Notes: a model not told the origin generated them from the letters alone. DNA of 64,000 bases from Bacillota bacterium (GCA_023410445.1 JAEYPT010000006.1:186001-250000); one strand, 5' to 3'; numbered from the stretch's first letter, positions 43,149 to 52,354 are shown. A program made the numbers and translations.

Positions 43149-44318
43149 TTAGAACGCCACGTCCTGGCCGTAATAGGCGCAGGTGAGGACCTTAAGCATA
43201 TCCTCTGCGCTCGTTGCTCTCGGGTTGGAACCGGTACAGGGGTCTTTCACTGCGTTTTCTGCAATGGTCTTTGCGTGCGCATTGAAATCTTCCTCGCTGA
43301 CGCCATTCGTCTGATAGGTCGGCTGGATGCCGAGCTTGACGTTCAGCGCGCGGATAGCATCGACCAGAGCGGTGGTAAGCTGCTTGTCGGTGTTGCCCGG
43401 CAGGCCAAGCTGCTTCGCGATCTGCGCGTAGCGCTCCATGCAGACTCTGGAGTTATACTGAATGACATAGGGCAGCAGGATGGCGTTGCAGCAGCCGTGC
43501 GTAATGTGGAACATCGCGCCGGTCTTGTGCGCAAGGCTGTGCGCAATGCCGAGCAGCGCGTTGGAGAACGCCATGCCGGCTAGGCACTGGGCAATGTGCA
43601 TCTTGCCGCGGGCATCCTTGTCGCCGTTAAAGGAATCGACCAAGCTGTCGAAAATATCCGAAATCGCCTTGAGAGCAAGCGCATCCGAAAAATCGGAGCG
43701 TGCGGAAGCAACATAGGCTTCAATCGCATGAGTCAGAGCATCCATGCCGGTGTGCGCCGTCAGGGTCTTGGGCATGGTCTGGGCAATATCGGTATCCAGC
43801 ACCGCGATGTCCGGCGTAATTTCAAAGTCGGCAAGCGGATACTTGATGTTGGTGGAATAGTCGGTGATCACAGAGAAAGCTGTCACCTCGGAAGCGGTGC
43901 CGCTGGTGGAAGGAATACCGACGAAAATCGCCTTCTTGCGGAGCTTCGGCATCGTGAACGGGTCTTTAATGTCATCGAAGGTCTTGTCGGGATATTCGTA
44001 GAACACCCACATTGCCTTCGCGGCATCCATCGGAGAACCGCCGCCGATGGAAACGATCACGTCCGGCTGGAATTCACGCATTGCCTTCGCGCCGTCATAA
44101 ACGCGCTCAATGGACGGATCCGGCTCGACGCCCTCATAAATTTTGGTTTCCAGGCCCGCGCCCTTCAGGATGTCGTCCAGCTTCTGCAGAAAGCCGGTAT
44201 TTCTCATGGAATGGCCGCCGGTGACGATGAAAGCCTTGTGATAGCCCTTCAGGTTTTTCAGTTCGTCCATCGCGCCCGCGCCGAAGTAAATGTCTCTCGG
44301 TAATGTGAACCTTGCCAT
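43149..44318 (-). CDS. iron-containing alcohol dehydrogenase
   Basis: 389 residues from the ATG at 44318 behind GGGAGG; five codons upstream in frame are not needed. NAD(P)-binding region SIGGGSPMDAAKAMW, iron-site residues in TGMDALTHAIEAYVA (Asp and His) and in GIAHSLAHKTGAMFHITHG (two His). The sequence resembles the alcohol dehydrogenase half of AdhE and butanol dehydrogenases, so it probably reduces acetaldehyde or butyraldehyde during fermentation. A Rex-like site lies about 115 bases upstream. Confidence 0.92.
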   Translation of the reverse strand: MARFTLPRDIYFGAGAMDELKNLKGYHKAFIVTGGHSMRNTGFLQKLDDILKGAGLETKIYEGVEPDPSIERVYDGAKAMREFQPDVIVSIGGGSPMDAAKAMWVFYEYPDKTFDDIKDPFTMPKLRKKAIFVGIPSTSGTASEVTAFSVITDYSTNIKYPLADFEITPDIAVLDTDIAQTMPKTLTAHTGMDALTHAIEAYVASARSDFSDALALKAISDIFDSLVDSFNGDKDARGKMHIAQCLAGMAFSNALLGIAHSLAHKTGAMFHITHGCCNAILLPYVIQYNSRVCMERYAQIAKQLGLPGNTDKQLTTALVDAIRALNVKLGIQPTYQTNGVSEEDFNAHAKTIAENAVKDPCTGSNPRATSAEDMLKVLTCAYYGQDVAF

Positions 44319-44433
44319 AGTTTTACCTCCCAATTATTCTTGCTGTTTGTTAAAAAACAAACTCTTTTTTTATGGCTCTATTTTATCATGGCTTTCTGTT
44401 TTATTCATGCAAAATCCGAATTAAATCAGTTAT

Positions 44434-44451
44434 TTGATAAATGTTTAACAG
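44434..44451. promoter_or_regulatory. Rex-like redox operator
   Basis: TTGATAA-ATGT-TTAACAG matches the Rex consensus TTGTTAA-4-TTAACAA with two mismatches and exact spacing. It is upstream of the iron alcohol dehydrogenase, a frequent Rex target in Clostridia. A TTGCAT and an extended TGATAAAAT box lie between it and the gene on the minus strand. Confidence 0.45.
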
Positions 44452-44456
44452 ATTTT

Positions 44457-46463
44457 TTACATTTCATTTTCTCCTTTGAATGGAACGGAATTTTCCAGCG
44501 TAATGAGCAGCTGTTCCGGGGAAAGAGCCGCCGGGAAACAAACACGGCTTGTACAGACGTCAGCCTCAGTTACGGCCGTTTCCGTTTTGCTCCGCCGCAG
44601 CGTGAGGAAGGGCCGATAAACCATCCGGAGCACATCCAGCATCGGTCGCAGGGTGTCGGGGCAGCCGCGCGAAAGCGACACGTCGGTTCCTCCGTTTTTC
44701 CGGTACAGGATCGCCGACGCTGCGGTCGGGCATGCGGCGGGGAAGCGGGAAATCTCCGGCAGGAAGCTCTCCAGCGTTTGAACGGCCTGTTCCTCCAGTT
44801 CCGTCTCCTCGGAAAGCCGCGCGAGCCGGATCAGGTTCCACACCTGCACTGCGTTGGCGCAGGGGGCAGACCCGTCGGCGATCTCCTTCCGGGAAACCGG
44901 CATCTGTTCCCCTCTGCGCGAAGAGGAAAAATAACCGCCCCGTTCCTCGTCGTAAAAATCCTCCCGGAACGCCCGGTTGATGCGCAAAGCGGCGTCGAGG
45001 TACTCCGGTCTCAGGCAACTCTGGTAAAGCTCGATCAGCCCCCAGATAAAATACGCGTAATCCTCCGCAAAGCCCGGCACGTTCGACGGTTCCTTTCGGA
45101 AGGTCCGAAGGAGCCGTCCGTCCTCCCGCGTCATCCGGTTCCGGACAAAATCGGCGGCGCGCCGTGCGGCCTCCATCATTTGAGCATCTGCCAGCACCCG
45201 GCCCGCAAAGGCCAGCGCGGCAATCGCCAAACTGTTCCGCGCGGTGACCTGCTTGTCGTCAAGCGACGGAGGAACCCGTTTGCTGCGATACCGGAGCAGC
45301 TCTTCCCTCCAGCGCTCCGCATCCTCCCGGCGTCCCTCCGGGACCTCGGAGCCGATGAAATTTGCGATACTCTTCCCCTTGAAATTCCCCGGCTCCCGAA
45401 TGCCGAACCAGTTGCAAAATTCCTTTGCGTTTTCCCCCAGCACCGACCGGACCTCCTCCGGGGAAAAGATATAAAACCGGCCCTCCTCCCCCTCCGAATC
45501 CGCATCCAGCGCGGAAGTAAAACCACCTTCTTCGCTTTGGAACGTTTCCGTCAGGAACGTGAAGAGCTCCCGGACTGTCCGTTCGAAGAGCGGCTCCTCC
45601 GTACACTGAAAAGCCTCTGCATAGACCAAACACAAAAGCGCGTTATCTTCCAACATCTTTTCAAAATGCGGAACCAGCCAGCGGCGATCGGTGGAATAGC
45701 GGCAGAAGCCAAAGCCGATCTGGTCGTAAATTCCGCCGCGGCGCATTGCCTTTAACGTTGCTGTGCACAGCTCAAGCGCTTTTTTGTCGCCTGACACCGC
45801 ATAGTATCGCAGCAGGAACAACAGATTCTGTGGCGAGGGGAATTTCGGCGCACCGGAGAAGCCGCCGAATTCCGGGTCAAACGCGTGCTCCAGCGAACGG
45901 AACACCTGTTCCGGAACGGAATAATCCACAGGTGCTGCCTTCGTTTCGCGGACGCGCATGCTTTTTAAAAGCTCCTCCGACTGCTTCTGAAGACTTTCCC
46001 GGTCTGAGCGCCACAGCACCCGCACCCGTTCCAGCAGCGTGAGCAAACCGGGCATGCCCATGGCATCCCCCTTCGGGAAATACGTTCCCGCAAAAAAAAT
46101 ATTCTTTTGCCAATCCATAAAAATACTGAGCGGCCAGCCGCCGGAGCCGGTCATCGCCAGACAGGCCTCCATGGCGTATGCGTCCACGTCCGGGCGCTCC
46201 TCCCGGTCTACCTTGATGCAGACGAAATCCCGGTTCAAAACTTCGGCCGTTTCTTCATCTTCAAAGCTCTCATGCGCCATGACGTGGCACCAGTGACAAG
46301 TAGAATAACCGATGCTTAAAAAAATCGGCTTATTCTCAGTCTTCGCTTTCTGGAATGCCTCATCGCCCCACGGAAACCAGTCGACGGGATTATGGGCGTG
46401 CTGCAGCAGATAAGGGGATTTCTCGTCAATTAATTTGTTTGTATGAGTTGTTTTTATGGGCAT
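44457..46463 (-). CDS. DUF255 thioredoxin-fold protein (YyaL/SSP411-like)
   Basis: 668 residues from the ATG at 46463 behind AGGGAG. The N-terminal thioredoxin-like domain opens with NKLIDEKSPYLLQHAHNPVDW and has CHWC in YSTCHWCHVMAHES. Residues about 170 onwards form the (alpha/alpha) toroid related to N-acylglucosamine 2-epimerases, with GIYDQIGFGFCRYSTDRRW. This is the standard architecture of YyaL and the animal protein SPATA20; its biochemical role is unsettled. The gene is separated from the dehydrogenase by 138 bases and probably transcribed separately. Confidence 0.9.
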   Translation of the reverse strand: MPIKTTHTNKLIDEKSPYLLQHAHNPVDWFPWGDEAFQKAKTENKPIFLSIGYSTCHWCHVMAHESFEDEETAEVLNRDFVCIKVDREERPDVDAYAMEACLAMTGSGGWPLSIFMDWQKNIFFAGTYFPKGDAMGMPGLLTLLERVRVLWRSDRESLQKQSEELLKSMRVRETKAAPVDYSVPEQVFRSLEHAFDPEFGGFSGAPKFPSPQNLLFLLRYYAVSGDKKALELCTATLKAMRRGGIYDQIGFGFCRYSTDRRWLVPHFEKMLEDNALLCLVYAEAFQCTEEPLFERTVRELFTFLTETFQSEEGGFTSALDADSEGEEGRFYIFSPEEVRSVLGENAKEFCNWFGIREPGNFKGKSIANFIGSEVPEGRREDAERWREELLRYRSKRVPPSLDDKQVTARNSLAIAALAFAGRVLADAQMMEAARRAADFVRNRMTREDGRLLRTFRKEPSNVPGFAEDYAYFIWGLIELYQSCLRPEYLDAALRINRAFREDFYDEERGGYFSSSRRGEQMPVSRKEIADGSAPCANAVQVWNLIRLARLSEETELEEQAVQTLESFLPEISRFPAACPTAASAILYRKNGGTDVSLSRGCPDTLRPMLDVLRMVYRPFLTLRRSKTETAVTEADVCTSRVCFPAALSPEQLLITLENSVPFKGENEM

Positions 46464-46674
46464 GCCAATCACTCCCTAAAAAAGGTTAACGCGATTAGCA
46501 TGCCCATTTTTACTGTATTGATTGTAAAATACTTCTCCGCTTCCGTAAGTTTAATTTTGAGACTATCTCATAGATCAAAAATACCGAAGCATACGATAAA
46601 ATTTCAGCGCGAGGGTATGAATGAACGCGGAAAAGGCCCGTTTTTATTTCAAGTTCCCAATAACCCAATTCAGG

Positions 46675-47358
46675 CTAATCTTCCCCCACAGTTGGGCTTT
46701 GAACCTCACGGTACAAATCCAGCAGGTTCATATGGTTCGCCTTCTTGGAATCGTATTTCCCGATTTTGAACGCGGCCTGGATGGCTGGGCCGACCGTCGT
46801 CGCCAGTACAAGAGTTCCGGCTCCTACCGGCCCGCCCAAAAAGAAGCCGATAATGATAACGGAAACCTCAATGGTGACTCGGATCAGCCAGACCGGCTTA
46901 TTCAGCTTTTTCACCAGCCCTTCCATGAGCCCATCCCGCGGGCCGGCTCCCAGTTCCACCCGCAAATAGAAAAAAGTCGCAGCCCCGGTAAGAGCCACGG
47001 AGGCCAAAAGCATGAGAACCTTGAGCATAAGGCCGGATGGGGTGCGGATCATGCCCATTCGGTCAATCAAATCGACAAACGCACCGATAAAAATCATATT
47101 AAAGATGCTTCCAATCCCAGGAACAACCTTTAGAAAAACCGAAAGCAGAATCACAAACAGACCGACCAGCTGCGACACCTGACCCAAAGTAAGGATAGAA
47201 TGGCGGACGATGCCCATATGTAATACGTCCCATGGGCTCATTCCAAGGTTGGAATAAAGCTCCAGAAGAATAGCGACTGCATAAAGCAGGAAGCCGAAAA
47301 ATAAAGACGGCATTTTTAGCAGCAGTTTGATTCCCGTTGTTTTTACATTCCGAAGCAT
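46675..47358 (-). CDS. YczE/YitT-type membrane protein
   Basis: About 227 residues; the second of two nearby ATGs (47358) has AAAGAAGG at a sensible distance. Five membrane helices, beginning FFGFLLYAVAILLEL. NLGMSPWDVLHMGI and VELGAGPRDGLMEGL are the repeated family motifs (G-x-x-PWD / GPRDGLM) of YczE proteins. In Bacillus YczE lies next to the surfactin locus, but no biochemical activity is established. Divergent from the aldo/keto reductase gene. Confidence 0.82.
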   Translation of the reverse strand: MLRNVKTTGIKLLLKMPSLFFGFLLYAVAILLELYSNLGMSPWDVLHMGIVRHSILTLGQVSQLVGLFVILLSVFLKVVPGIGSIFNMIFIGAFVDLIDRMGMIRTPSGLMLKVLMLLASVALTGAATFFYLRVELGAGPRDGLMEGLVKKLNKPVWLIRVTIEVSVIIIGFFLGGPVGAGTLVLATTVGPAIQAAFKIGKYDSKKANHMNLLDLYREVQSPTVGED

Positions 47359-47628
47359 CAATAACATCCTTCTTTAGAGTGATTTATTCTTTTGAGCCAC
47401 CGGTAGCAAATATGTTTCATTATACGCTATCGCCGCCTGTTTTCAAGGCTCGCGCGGAATGCTCGGTCAAATTATCTGAGAGACACGACCGATATTTTTC
47501 ATCCTGCCAGAAAGGTTATGCCGGGGCTAGGAATCGCCCTGAAAAAGCGGTACACTTAACAGATAGAATAAGAACAGGAATCCAATAAAATCGGACCAAA
47601 AACCTAAGAAAAGCAAAGGAGTTTGAGA

Positions 47629-48645
47629 ATGGAAGAACGGCAGCGGCATATTCCGCCTTATACGGCTTCGGAAAACCGATACGACACCATGAAGTACCGC
47701 AGGTGCGGCAGGAGCGGGCTGAAGCTCAGCGCTCTTTCGCTGGGTTACTGGCACAGCTTCGGTTCCTACGACAGCTACGAAAACGCGCGCGCCCTCACGC
47801 GCACCGCGTTCAACCTCGGCATTACCGTTTTCGACCTTGCAAACAACTACGGCCCGACGTACGGGGCCGCGGAGGAAACCCTCGGACGCCTGATGCGGGA
47901 CGACATGCACCCCTACCGAGACGAAATGATCATCACCACCAAGGCGGGTTATGACATGTGGAGCGGACCATACGGCAACTTCGGCTCGCGCAAATATCTG
48001 CTGGCGAGTCTGGACCAGAGCCTGAAACGCATGGGGCTGGAATACGTCGATATTTTCTACCACCACCGTATGGACCCCGAAACCCCGCTGGAGGAAACCA
48101 TGGGCGCGCTCGCGCACGCGGTAAAAAGCGGAAAAGCATTGTATATCGGAATCTCAAACTACAGCCCCGAAAAAGCGAAGGAAGCTTCCCGCCTTCTGGA
48201 GGGAATGGGCGTGCACTGCCTGATCTGTCAGTCGCGCTACAGTCTGCTGGACCGCAAGGTGGAACACGAAGGGCTTTTCAGTGCGCTGGAAGAGGCGGGC
48301 ATGGGCATGACGGCGTTCAGCCCTCTGGCTCAGGGCCTGCTGACCGGCAAGTATAACAACGGAATTCCAGAGGACTCCCGTGCGGCGGGACATTCCTTCT
48401 TCCTAAAGGAAAGCAATATTGACGACGCCACCGTCGCAAAAGTTATCGCGCTGGGTAAGCTTGCGGCGCGCCGCGGCCAGTCGACCGCGCAGTTTGCGCT
48501 CGCGTGGATTCTTCGCAGGCCGGTCGTTGCAAGCGTGCTGATCGGCGCAAGCCGCCCCGCTCAATTGGAGGAAAACATCGCGGCCATTCAAAACCTTGCA
48601 TTTACCCAAGATGAACTTGCCGAAATTGATGCGATCGTAGGCTGA
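47629..48645 (+). CDS. aldo/keto reductase (YghZ/Gpr-like)
   Basis: 338 residues from the ATG at 47629 behind AAAGGAG. AKR tetrad: D and Y in FDLANNYGPTYG (VFDLANNYG form), Lys in ITTKAGYDMW, His in YHHRMDPETPLEE. The sequence resembles Escherichia coli YghZ, an L-glyceraldehyde-3-phosphate reductase that detoxifies aldehydes, and the beta-subunits of potassium channels of the same clan. Unlike the reductase at 4351 it has no iron-sulfur tail. A single-gene unit. Confidence 0.9.
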   Translation: MEERQRHIPPYTASENRYDTMKYRRCGRSGLKLSALSLGYWHSFGSYDSYENARALTRTAFNLGITVFDLANNYGPTYGAAEETLGRLMRDDMHPYRDEMIITTKAGYDMWSGPYGNFGSRKYLLASLDQSLKRMGLEYVDIFYHHRMDPETPLEETMGALAHAVKSGKALYIGISNYSPEKAKEASRLLEGMGVHCLICQSRYSLLDRKVEHEGLFSALEEAGMGMTAFSPLAQGLLTGKYNNGIPEDSRAAGHSFFLKESNIDDATVAKVIALGKLAARRGQSTAQFALAWILRRPVVASVLIGASRPAQLEENIAAIQNLAFTQDELAEIDAIVG

Positions 48646-48854
48646 TTTTTATTTGTGATATTTGCTGTATTTTATACTACTTGGAATATCTTGGCTGTTT
48701 GATGAAGGTTTCTGCCGAATGATGTTCCATTGCAAGGGGGCAGTGCCTGCGGCCCGTCAAAAAAGCGTCCTCAAACCCACTAAAAAGCGTCAGATATTTG
48801 TATGCTGTTATTTATAAATATTGCATACAACTTAAAAGCTGTTCCATTTCTTCT

Positions 48855-48897
48855 GAAAGGAGGCTTCACGGCAAAGCTGTGCAGCCTCCTTTCTTTA
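48855..48897 (+). terminator. terminator-like hairpin
   Basis: GAAAGGAGGCT (48855-48865) pairs perfectly with AGCCTCCTTTC (48883-48893), followed by TTTA. It is 210 bases behind the aldo/keto reductase, so an unrecognised short transcript may end here. Confidence 0.65.
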
Positions 48898-48974
48898 TGC
48901 TGGAAACTCGCATTGGAATGGGAATCAGAAGGATTTTGGACAGGTCTTTCCTGCATTCTTCCCACTCTTTTGAA

Positions 48975-49017
48975 GCGTAAAAAGCAAGGCGGAGTTCACT
49001 TTGCTGAAAAACTCCGC
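48975..49017 (-). terminator. candidate terminator of the FAD/Rieske-tocopherol cyclase pair
   Basis: GCGGAGTT (48989-48996) and AACTCCGC (49010-49017); on the minus strand the stem is followed by CTTGCTTTTT. It lies 86 bases beyond the last gene of that pair. Confidence 0.6.
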
Positions 49018-49102
49018 TATCCGACCTAAAAATTCAAAATATTATAGTATGTTATAAAATCATATAGTAACATACAACTTTTTATTTCGCTTTCTCCAAC
49101 GG

Positions 49103-49993
49103 TCAAAGTCGCCCGGACTGCTCAAATCCGGCACACGCGCCCGTGTCGGAAAGGAGCACGCGGTTACCTTTTGTGAGGAGAATGCGCGAATCGCAGCTGG
49201 GGTACTCGCGAATGCTTCGGCGCATGTCACCGAGCGTCGGGGCGAGCAGACTCTGCCCTGCGGTGGGTGTAACACGCAGGCGCAGCCGGTACTCTCGCTG
49301 ACGGGCTTCCACAAAAACGCGGCCGTTCCGTTTTTGCAGCAGGGTCACTCGGCCCCCGAGGTAGGTCGCAAGCCGATGCTCTTCTCCTGCCACCCGGCAG
49401 ATGCAAAGCAGACCCGGGAAACGGACTGCACCGAGCCGCACGAATGCGGCGGCAAGCATCACGCTGTCACCGGGATGCTCGAACCCGCAGGACTGATACC
49501 ACAGCCATGCTTCGGGAAACGACCGCCCCGCGTCTTTTTCAAGATAGCCGGTCCCCCCGTCGAAGACAACACGCTCGCCGTTGACGGTCAGCGAACCGGA
49601 AAGTTCGTGGCTCAGACTGAGGACGTCATGCCTGCACTCCAAAAGCGGCAGATAGGCAAGCGGTCCCATGGCGGTCGGGCAAAGCAGCGTGCGTCGGATT
49701 GGCTGAGGTTTGGAATAGGTGACAACCCCCTCGATGTCCATGCCGTCCCGGTGAAGGGAAATCCGGATTCCCGAGCGTGAGAAAAAGCTTTCACCGAGGC
49801 GGAGAATGCAGCATTCCGGGTCAGCATGGTAGTCCCCGTGAGGAAAGCGGAAAAAGTGGGAACCCACGGAGGAGATCACCTGCAGAAACGCGGATTTTCT
49901 ACCCGAAGCATCCTCTGCCTCGCCCGGAATAAAGGAAAGCACGTTTCCGGAAACGCAGTGCTTAAAATACCAGCCCTCGAACCAGGCACCCAC
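49103..49993 (-). CDS. tocopherol cyclase-like protein
   Basis: 296 residues, GTG start sharing one base with the upstream stop (TAGTG). The N-terminus WFEGWYFKHCV and the block FRFPHGDYHADPE resemble the plant and cyanobacterial tocopherol cyclase family, as do the later beta-rich repeats and GGTGYLEKDAGRSFPEAWLWYQS (shared pattern Y-x-E-K-x-W/G-G-x-x-F). In those organisms the enzyme closes the chromanol ring; the same family occurs in bacteria that make no tocopherol, where the substrate is unknown. The coupling to a FAD/Rieske oxidoreductase suggests a joint reaction on a quinone- or prenyl-type compound. Confidence 0.72.
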   Translation of the reverse strand: MGAWFEGWYFKHCVSGNVLSFIPGEAEDASGRKSAFLQVISSVGSHFFRFPHGDYHADPECCILRLGESFFSRSGIRISLHRDGMDIEGVVTYSKPQPIRRTLLCPTAMGPLAYLPLLECRHDVLSLSHELSGSLTVNGERVVFDGGTGYLEKDAGRSFPEAWLWYQSCGFEHPGDSVMLAAAFVRLGAVRFPGLLCICRVAGEEHRLATYLGGRVTLLQKRNGRVFVEARQREYRLRLRVTPTAGQSLLAPTLGDMRRSIREYPSCDSRILLTKGNRVLLSDTGACAGFEQSGRL

Positions 49994-51486
49994 TAATTCG
50001 GCCCCCTTTTGCCCAGACTGCGCATCGCGGGGCCTTCCAGTACCCTGCCGTCAGGATCGTACCGGGAACCGTGGCATGGACAGTCCCAGGTTTTTTCATC
50101 CTCGTTCCAGGAAAGAGGACAGTGCATGTGCCTGCAATACGGCTTCACCCCGTGCAGGCCCCCTTCGCCGTCACGGTACGCACCGATCTTTTCGCCGTGG
50201 TATTCCGCATAACCCGCCTCTCCGTTTTTCAGGTCCGGCAAGCTTTTGTCAGGCCCCGCGGCATACCCATGGACAAAATTCGCGACCGTGTCCCCCGTTT
50301 CTGCAAGAAGCTTCTTTGCCTGCATGTGCACGGTCCGACGGCCCGGAGAAAAGACCGTCTCATATTCGCTTTTTCCCAAAACGGCAAGATCGCTGAGCAG
50401 CTCCGCTGCAACCATGCTGCCGGTCATGCCCCACTTCCGGAATCCGGTCGCAAGGAAGACGCGGCGGCCGAGCTGGGTATAGCGCCCGATAAACGGGATA
50501 CTGTCGCTTGTCTCGCAGTCCTCCGCGCTCCAGCGGCAGCGAACGGCGGCATTCGGGTAATAGTCGGCCGCCGACTGCTCCAGCGGAGCATAGTGAAGCC
50601 GGTTTCCCTCATGCCCAGTTTTGTGCGTACCCCCGCCCAGAAGCAGCACACCGCCGCAGGAGTCCTCCTGCCAGCGAAACGAAAGGCTCTTTTCGTCGCA
50701 GCCGAGATACATGCCGTCGATTTTCGGCGCGCCCTCCAACGCGATCAGATAGGAGCGGCTCTGCACGATGCGCGCGAAATAGAATCCCCGCAGATTCATG
50801 AACGGATAGCGCGTACAGAGGAACACATACTTCCCGTACACGCGTCCCTTCTTTGTATAGACGGTGTTGTCCTCCAGATCAAGGGCCGCCGTGTACTCAA
50901 AGAGCTTTACCCCGCGCTCCACAAGAAGTTTTGCGAGCGTATAAGCGAATTTCAGCGGATGAAACCGGGCCTGCCCGCCGAAGCGCACCGCGCCCGCCAC
51001 GGGAAACGGCAGTTCACAGTCCTTCGTGAACTCCGCGTCGATCGAAAGCATCTGCGCTGCGACCGATTCGTCCTCAAGCTTCTGCACACTTTCCTGCCGC
51101 ACTCCGTAAAGATAGGCGGAACAGGGGGTGAAATCGCACGAAATCTTCTCTTTTTCAACAATTGCCTGGTAGCTCCCGATCGCCTGCTCATTCGCCTGCG
51201 CATATCCGCGCGCGAACTGTTCTCCCGCCGCAGAAATCAGCGTGTTGTAAATCAGGTCGTGCTGGGAAGTAATCTTCCCAGTCGTTCGGCTAGTGGTACC
51301 ACCGCAGATGGGACCGGCCTCCAGCAGCACAATGTTCCGCATGCCCTTTTCCAGCAGCTTATAGGCACACAGCAGGCCGCACAGCCCGCCCCCCACGATC
51401 ACCGCCTCCGCGTTTTCGTCCCCGGTCAGCTTGCCGAACGTCGGCCGTTCCACCTCCTGCCAATATGGCAGAAACGGATCACTCAT
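49993..51486 (-). CDS. FAD-dependent oxidoreductase with C-terminal Rieske 2Fe-2S domain
   Basis: 497 residues. The dinucleotide-binding motif AVIVGGGLCGLLCAYKLLEKG is at residue 28, followed by a DAO-type FAD fold with CGGTTSRTTGKITSQHD near residue 62. The C-terminal 75 residues form a Rieske domain: CRHMHCPLSWNEDEK supplies Cys and His, and DCPCHGSRYDPDG the second Cys-x2-His pair. This gene order (DadA-like FAD domain plus Rieske) is common in Bacillus and Clostridia. It may oxidise an amine or prenyl/quinone substrate with the iron-sulfur centre relaying electrons. Translationally coupled to the tocopherol cyclase-like gene. Confidence 0.88.
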   Translation of the reverse strand: MSDPFLPYWQEVERPTFGKLTGDENAEAVIVGGGLCGLLCAYKLLEKGMRNIVLLEAGPICGGTTSRTTGKITSQHDLIYNTLISAAGEQFARGYAQANEQAIGSYQAIVEKEKISCDFTPCSAYLYGVRQESVQKLEDESVAAQMLSIDAEFTKDCELPFPVAGAVRFGGQARFHPLKFAYTLAKLLVERGVKLFEYTAALDLEDNTVYTKKGRVYGKYVFLCTRYPFMNLRGFYFARIVQSRSYLIALEGAPKIDGMYLGCDEKSLSFRWQEDSCGGVLLLGGGTHKTGHEGNRLHYAPLEQSAADYYPNAAVRCRWSAEDCETSDSIPFIGRYTQLGRRVFLATGFRKWGMTGSMVAAELLSDLAVLGKSEYETVFSPGRRTVHMQAKKLLAETGDTVANFVHGYAAGPDKSLPDLKNGEAGYAEYHGEKIGAYRDGEGGLHGVKPYCRHMHCPLSWNEDEKTWDCPCHGSRYDPDGRVLEGPAMRSLGKRGPN

Positions 51487-51646
51487 AATTTTTCCGCCCC
51501 CTTCTTCCGTATCTTTCCGCCCGGCCGCGAAAAAATACAGAAAAAGCGAACCGGCTTCGATTTCATAGAAAGTGATAATTTAATAATTGTGAGTCTCAAA
51601 AAACTATTCGGTTTCCACAAATCGGATTTTCAGACAATTTTAGATA

Positions 51647-51706
51647 TTGACTATTAGTCATTTTATGAGTATACTGACACTTGCAGGAACAAATGACTAA
51701 TAGTCA
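51647..51706 (+). promoter_or_regulatory. autoregulated TetR promoter with two 13-bp operators
   Basis: Promoter TTGACT (51647-51652), 17-base spacer, TATACT (51670-51675). Operator 1 TGACTATTAGTCA (51648-51660) covers the -35 box; operator 2 TGACTAATAGTCA (51694-51706) lies just after the start point. Both are perfect palindromes around a central base and differ only there. Their centres are 46 bases apart. Confidence 0.85.
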
Positions 51707-51757
51707 ATTTTTATAGAATCCGCGAATCACGCCGACAGAAAGGGAGAATTCTGCATT

Positions 51758-52354
51758 ATGGCCGGAAAGATTCTGGAAAATAAAAGGCAAAAAATGGCAA
51801 AGCTGTACGATGCCGCCTACGAGCTGTTCACATCAAACGGAGTACACAATACCGTAATCGACGATATCGTGAAAAACGCAGGGGTGGCAAAGGGCACGTT
51901 TTACCTGTACTGCAAAGATAAATATGATCTGGTGGACAAAGTGATTATCCGGAAGACCTCTGCCCTATTAAACGGCGCCATGGAAGCTCTCCGGAAAAAA
52001 CAGGAAAGCTCGCCCGAGCCGCTTACCATGCAGCAGAATGTTCTTTTGATCGTCGACTACCTTAGTGCGTATTTTGTGAAGGACCCAAAATTCCTGGAGC
52101 TGATTTTCAAGAACCTCTCGCTGCCGCTGTTTGAAAAGCTGATGTACAGCGACGAGATGACAACGGCGTGGGAGGCCTTCACGAACCACTTTGTGCATGA
52201 CGGGGGCAGCGTTGAAACGGCGGGACAGCGCCTGTACATCATTGTTTCCATGGTCGGCTCCGTCCTGTACAACTGCATTGTTCTGAAAGGTCCCTTTGAA
52301 TTTGAAGACATCAAGCCCGAGCTATACCGATCGGTGGAGCAGATTCTCGCCTGA
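51758..52354 (+). CDS. TetR-family regulator of the MMPL operon
   Basis: 198 residues behind AAAGGGAG. The DNA-binding domain reads AKLYDAAYELFTSNGVHNT, VIDDIVKNAGVAKGTFYLYC, the standard TetR helix-turn-helix. The C-terminal ligand domain is short and helical. It lies 57 bases ahead of the transporter gene and behind two matching operators, so it should repress its own operon. The inducer is unknown. Confidence 0.9.
   Translation: MAGKILENKRQKMAKLYDAAYELFTSNGVHNTVIDDIVKNAGVAKGTFYLYCKDKYDLVDKVIIRKTSALLNGAMEALRKKQESSPEPLTMQQNVLLIVDYLSAYFVKDPKFLELIFKNLSLPLFEKLMYSDEMTTAWEAFTNHFVHDGGSVETAGQRLYIIVSMVGSVLYNCIVLKGPFEFEDIKPELYRSVEQILA

Larger units (their letters stand above)
48646..49102. other. 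intergenic region rich in inverted repeats, no supported gene
   Basis: 457 bases between convergent genes. It contains at least four inverted repeats: GTATGC...GCATAC around 48800-48830, the 11-bp hairpin at 48855-48893, the hairpin at 48989-49017, and GTATGTTA (49047-49054) with TAACATAC (49068-49075). Short open frames across it lack ribosome sites of their own and their codons follow the hairpins. Confidence 0.5.

Noticed and set aside
44345..44362. Palindrome GTTTGTT-AAAA-AACAAAC near the alcohol dehydrogenase
   Set aside because: It looks like Rex at first sight but is four bases too short between half-sites; the site at 44434 fits the consensus spacing. It may be a leader hairpin.
48798..48980. 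60-codon open frame across the hairpin at 48855
   Set aside because: Its codons are dictated by the inverted repeat and it lacks a ribosome binding site of its own.
50071..51657. Plus-strand open frame of over 500 codons
   Set aside because: It lies opposite the FAD/Rieske gene, whose motifs are complete. The shadow frame has no recognisable domain and no ribosome binding site.
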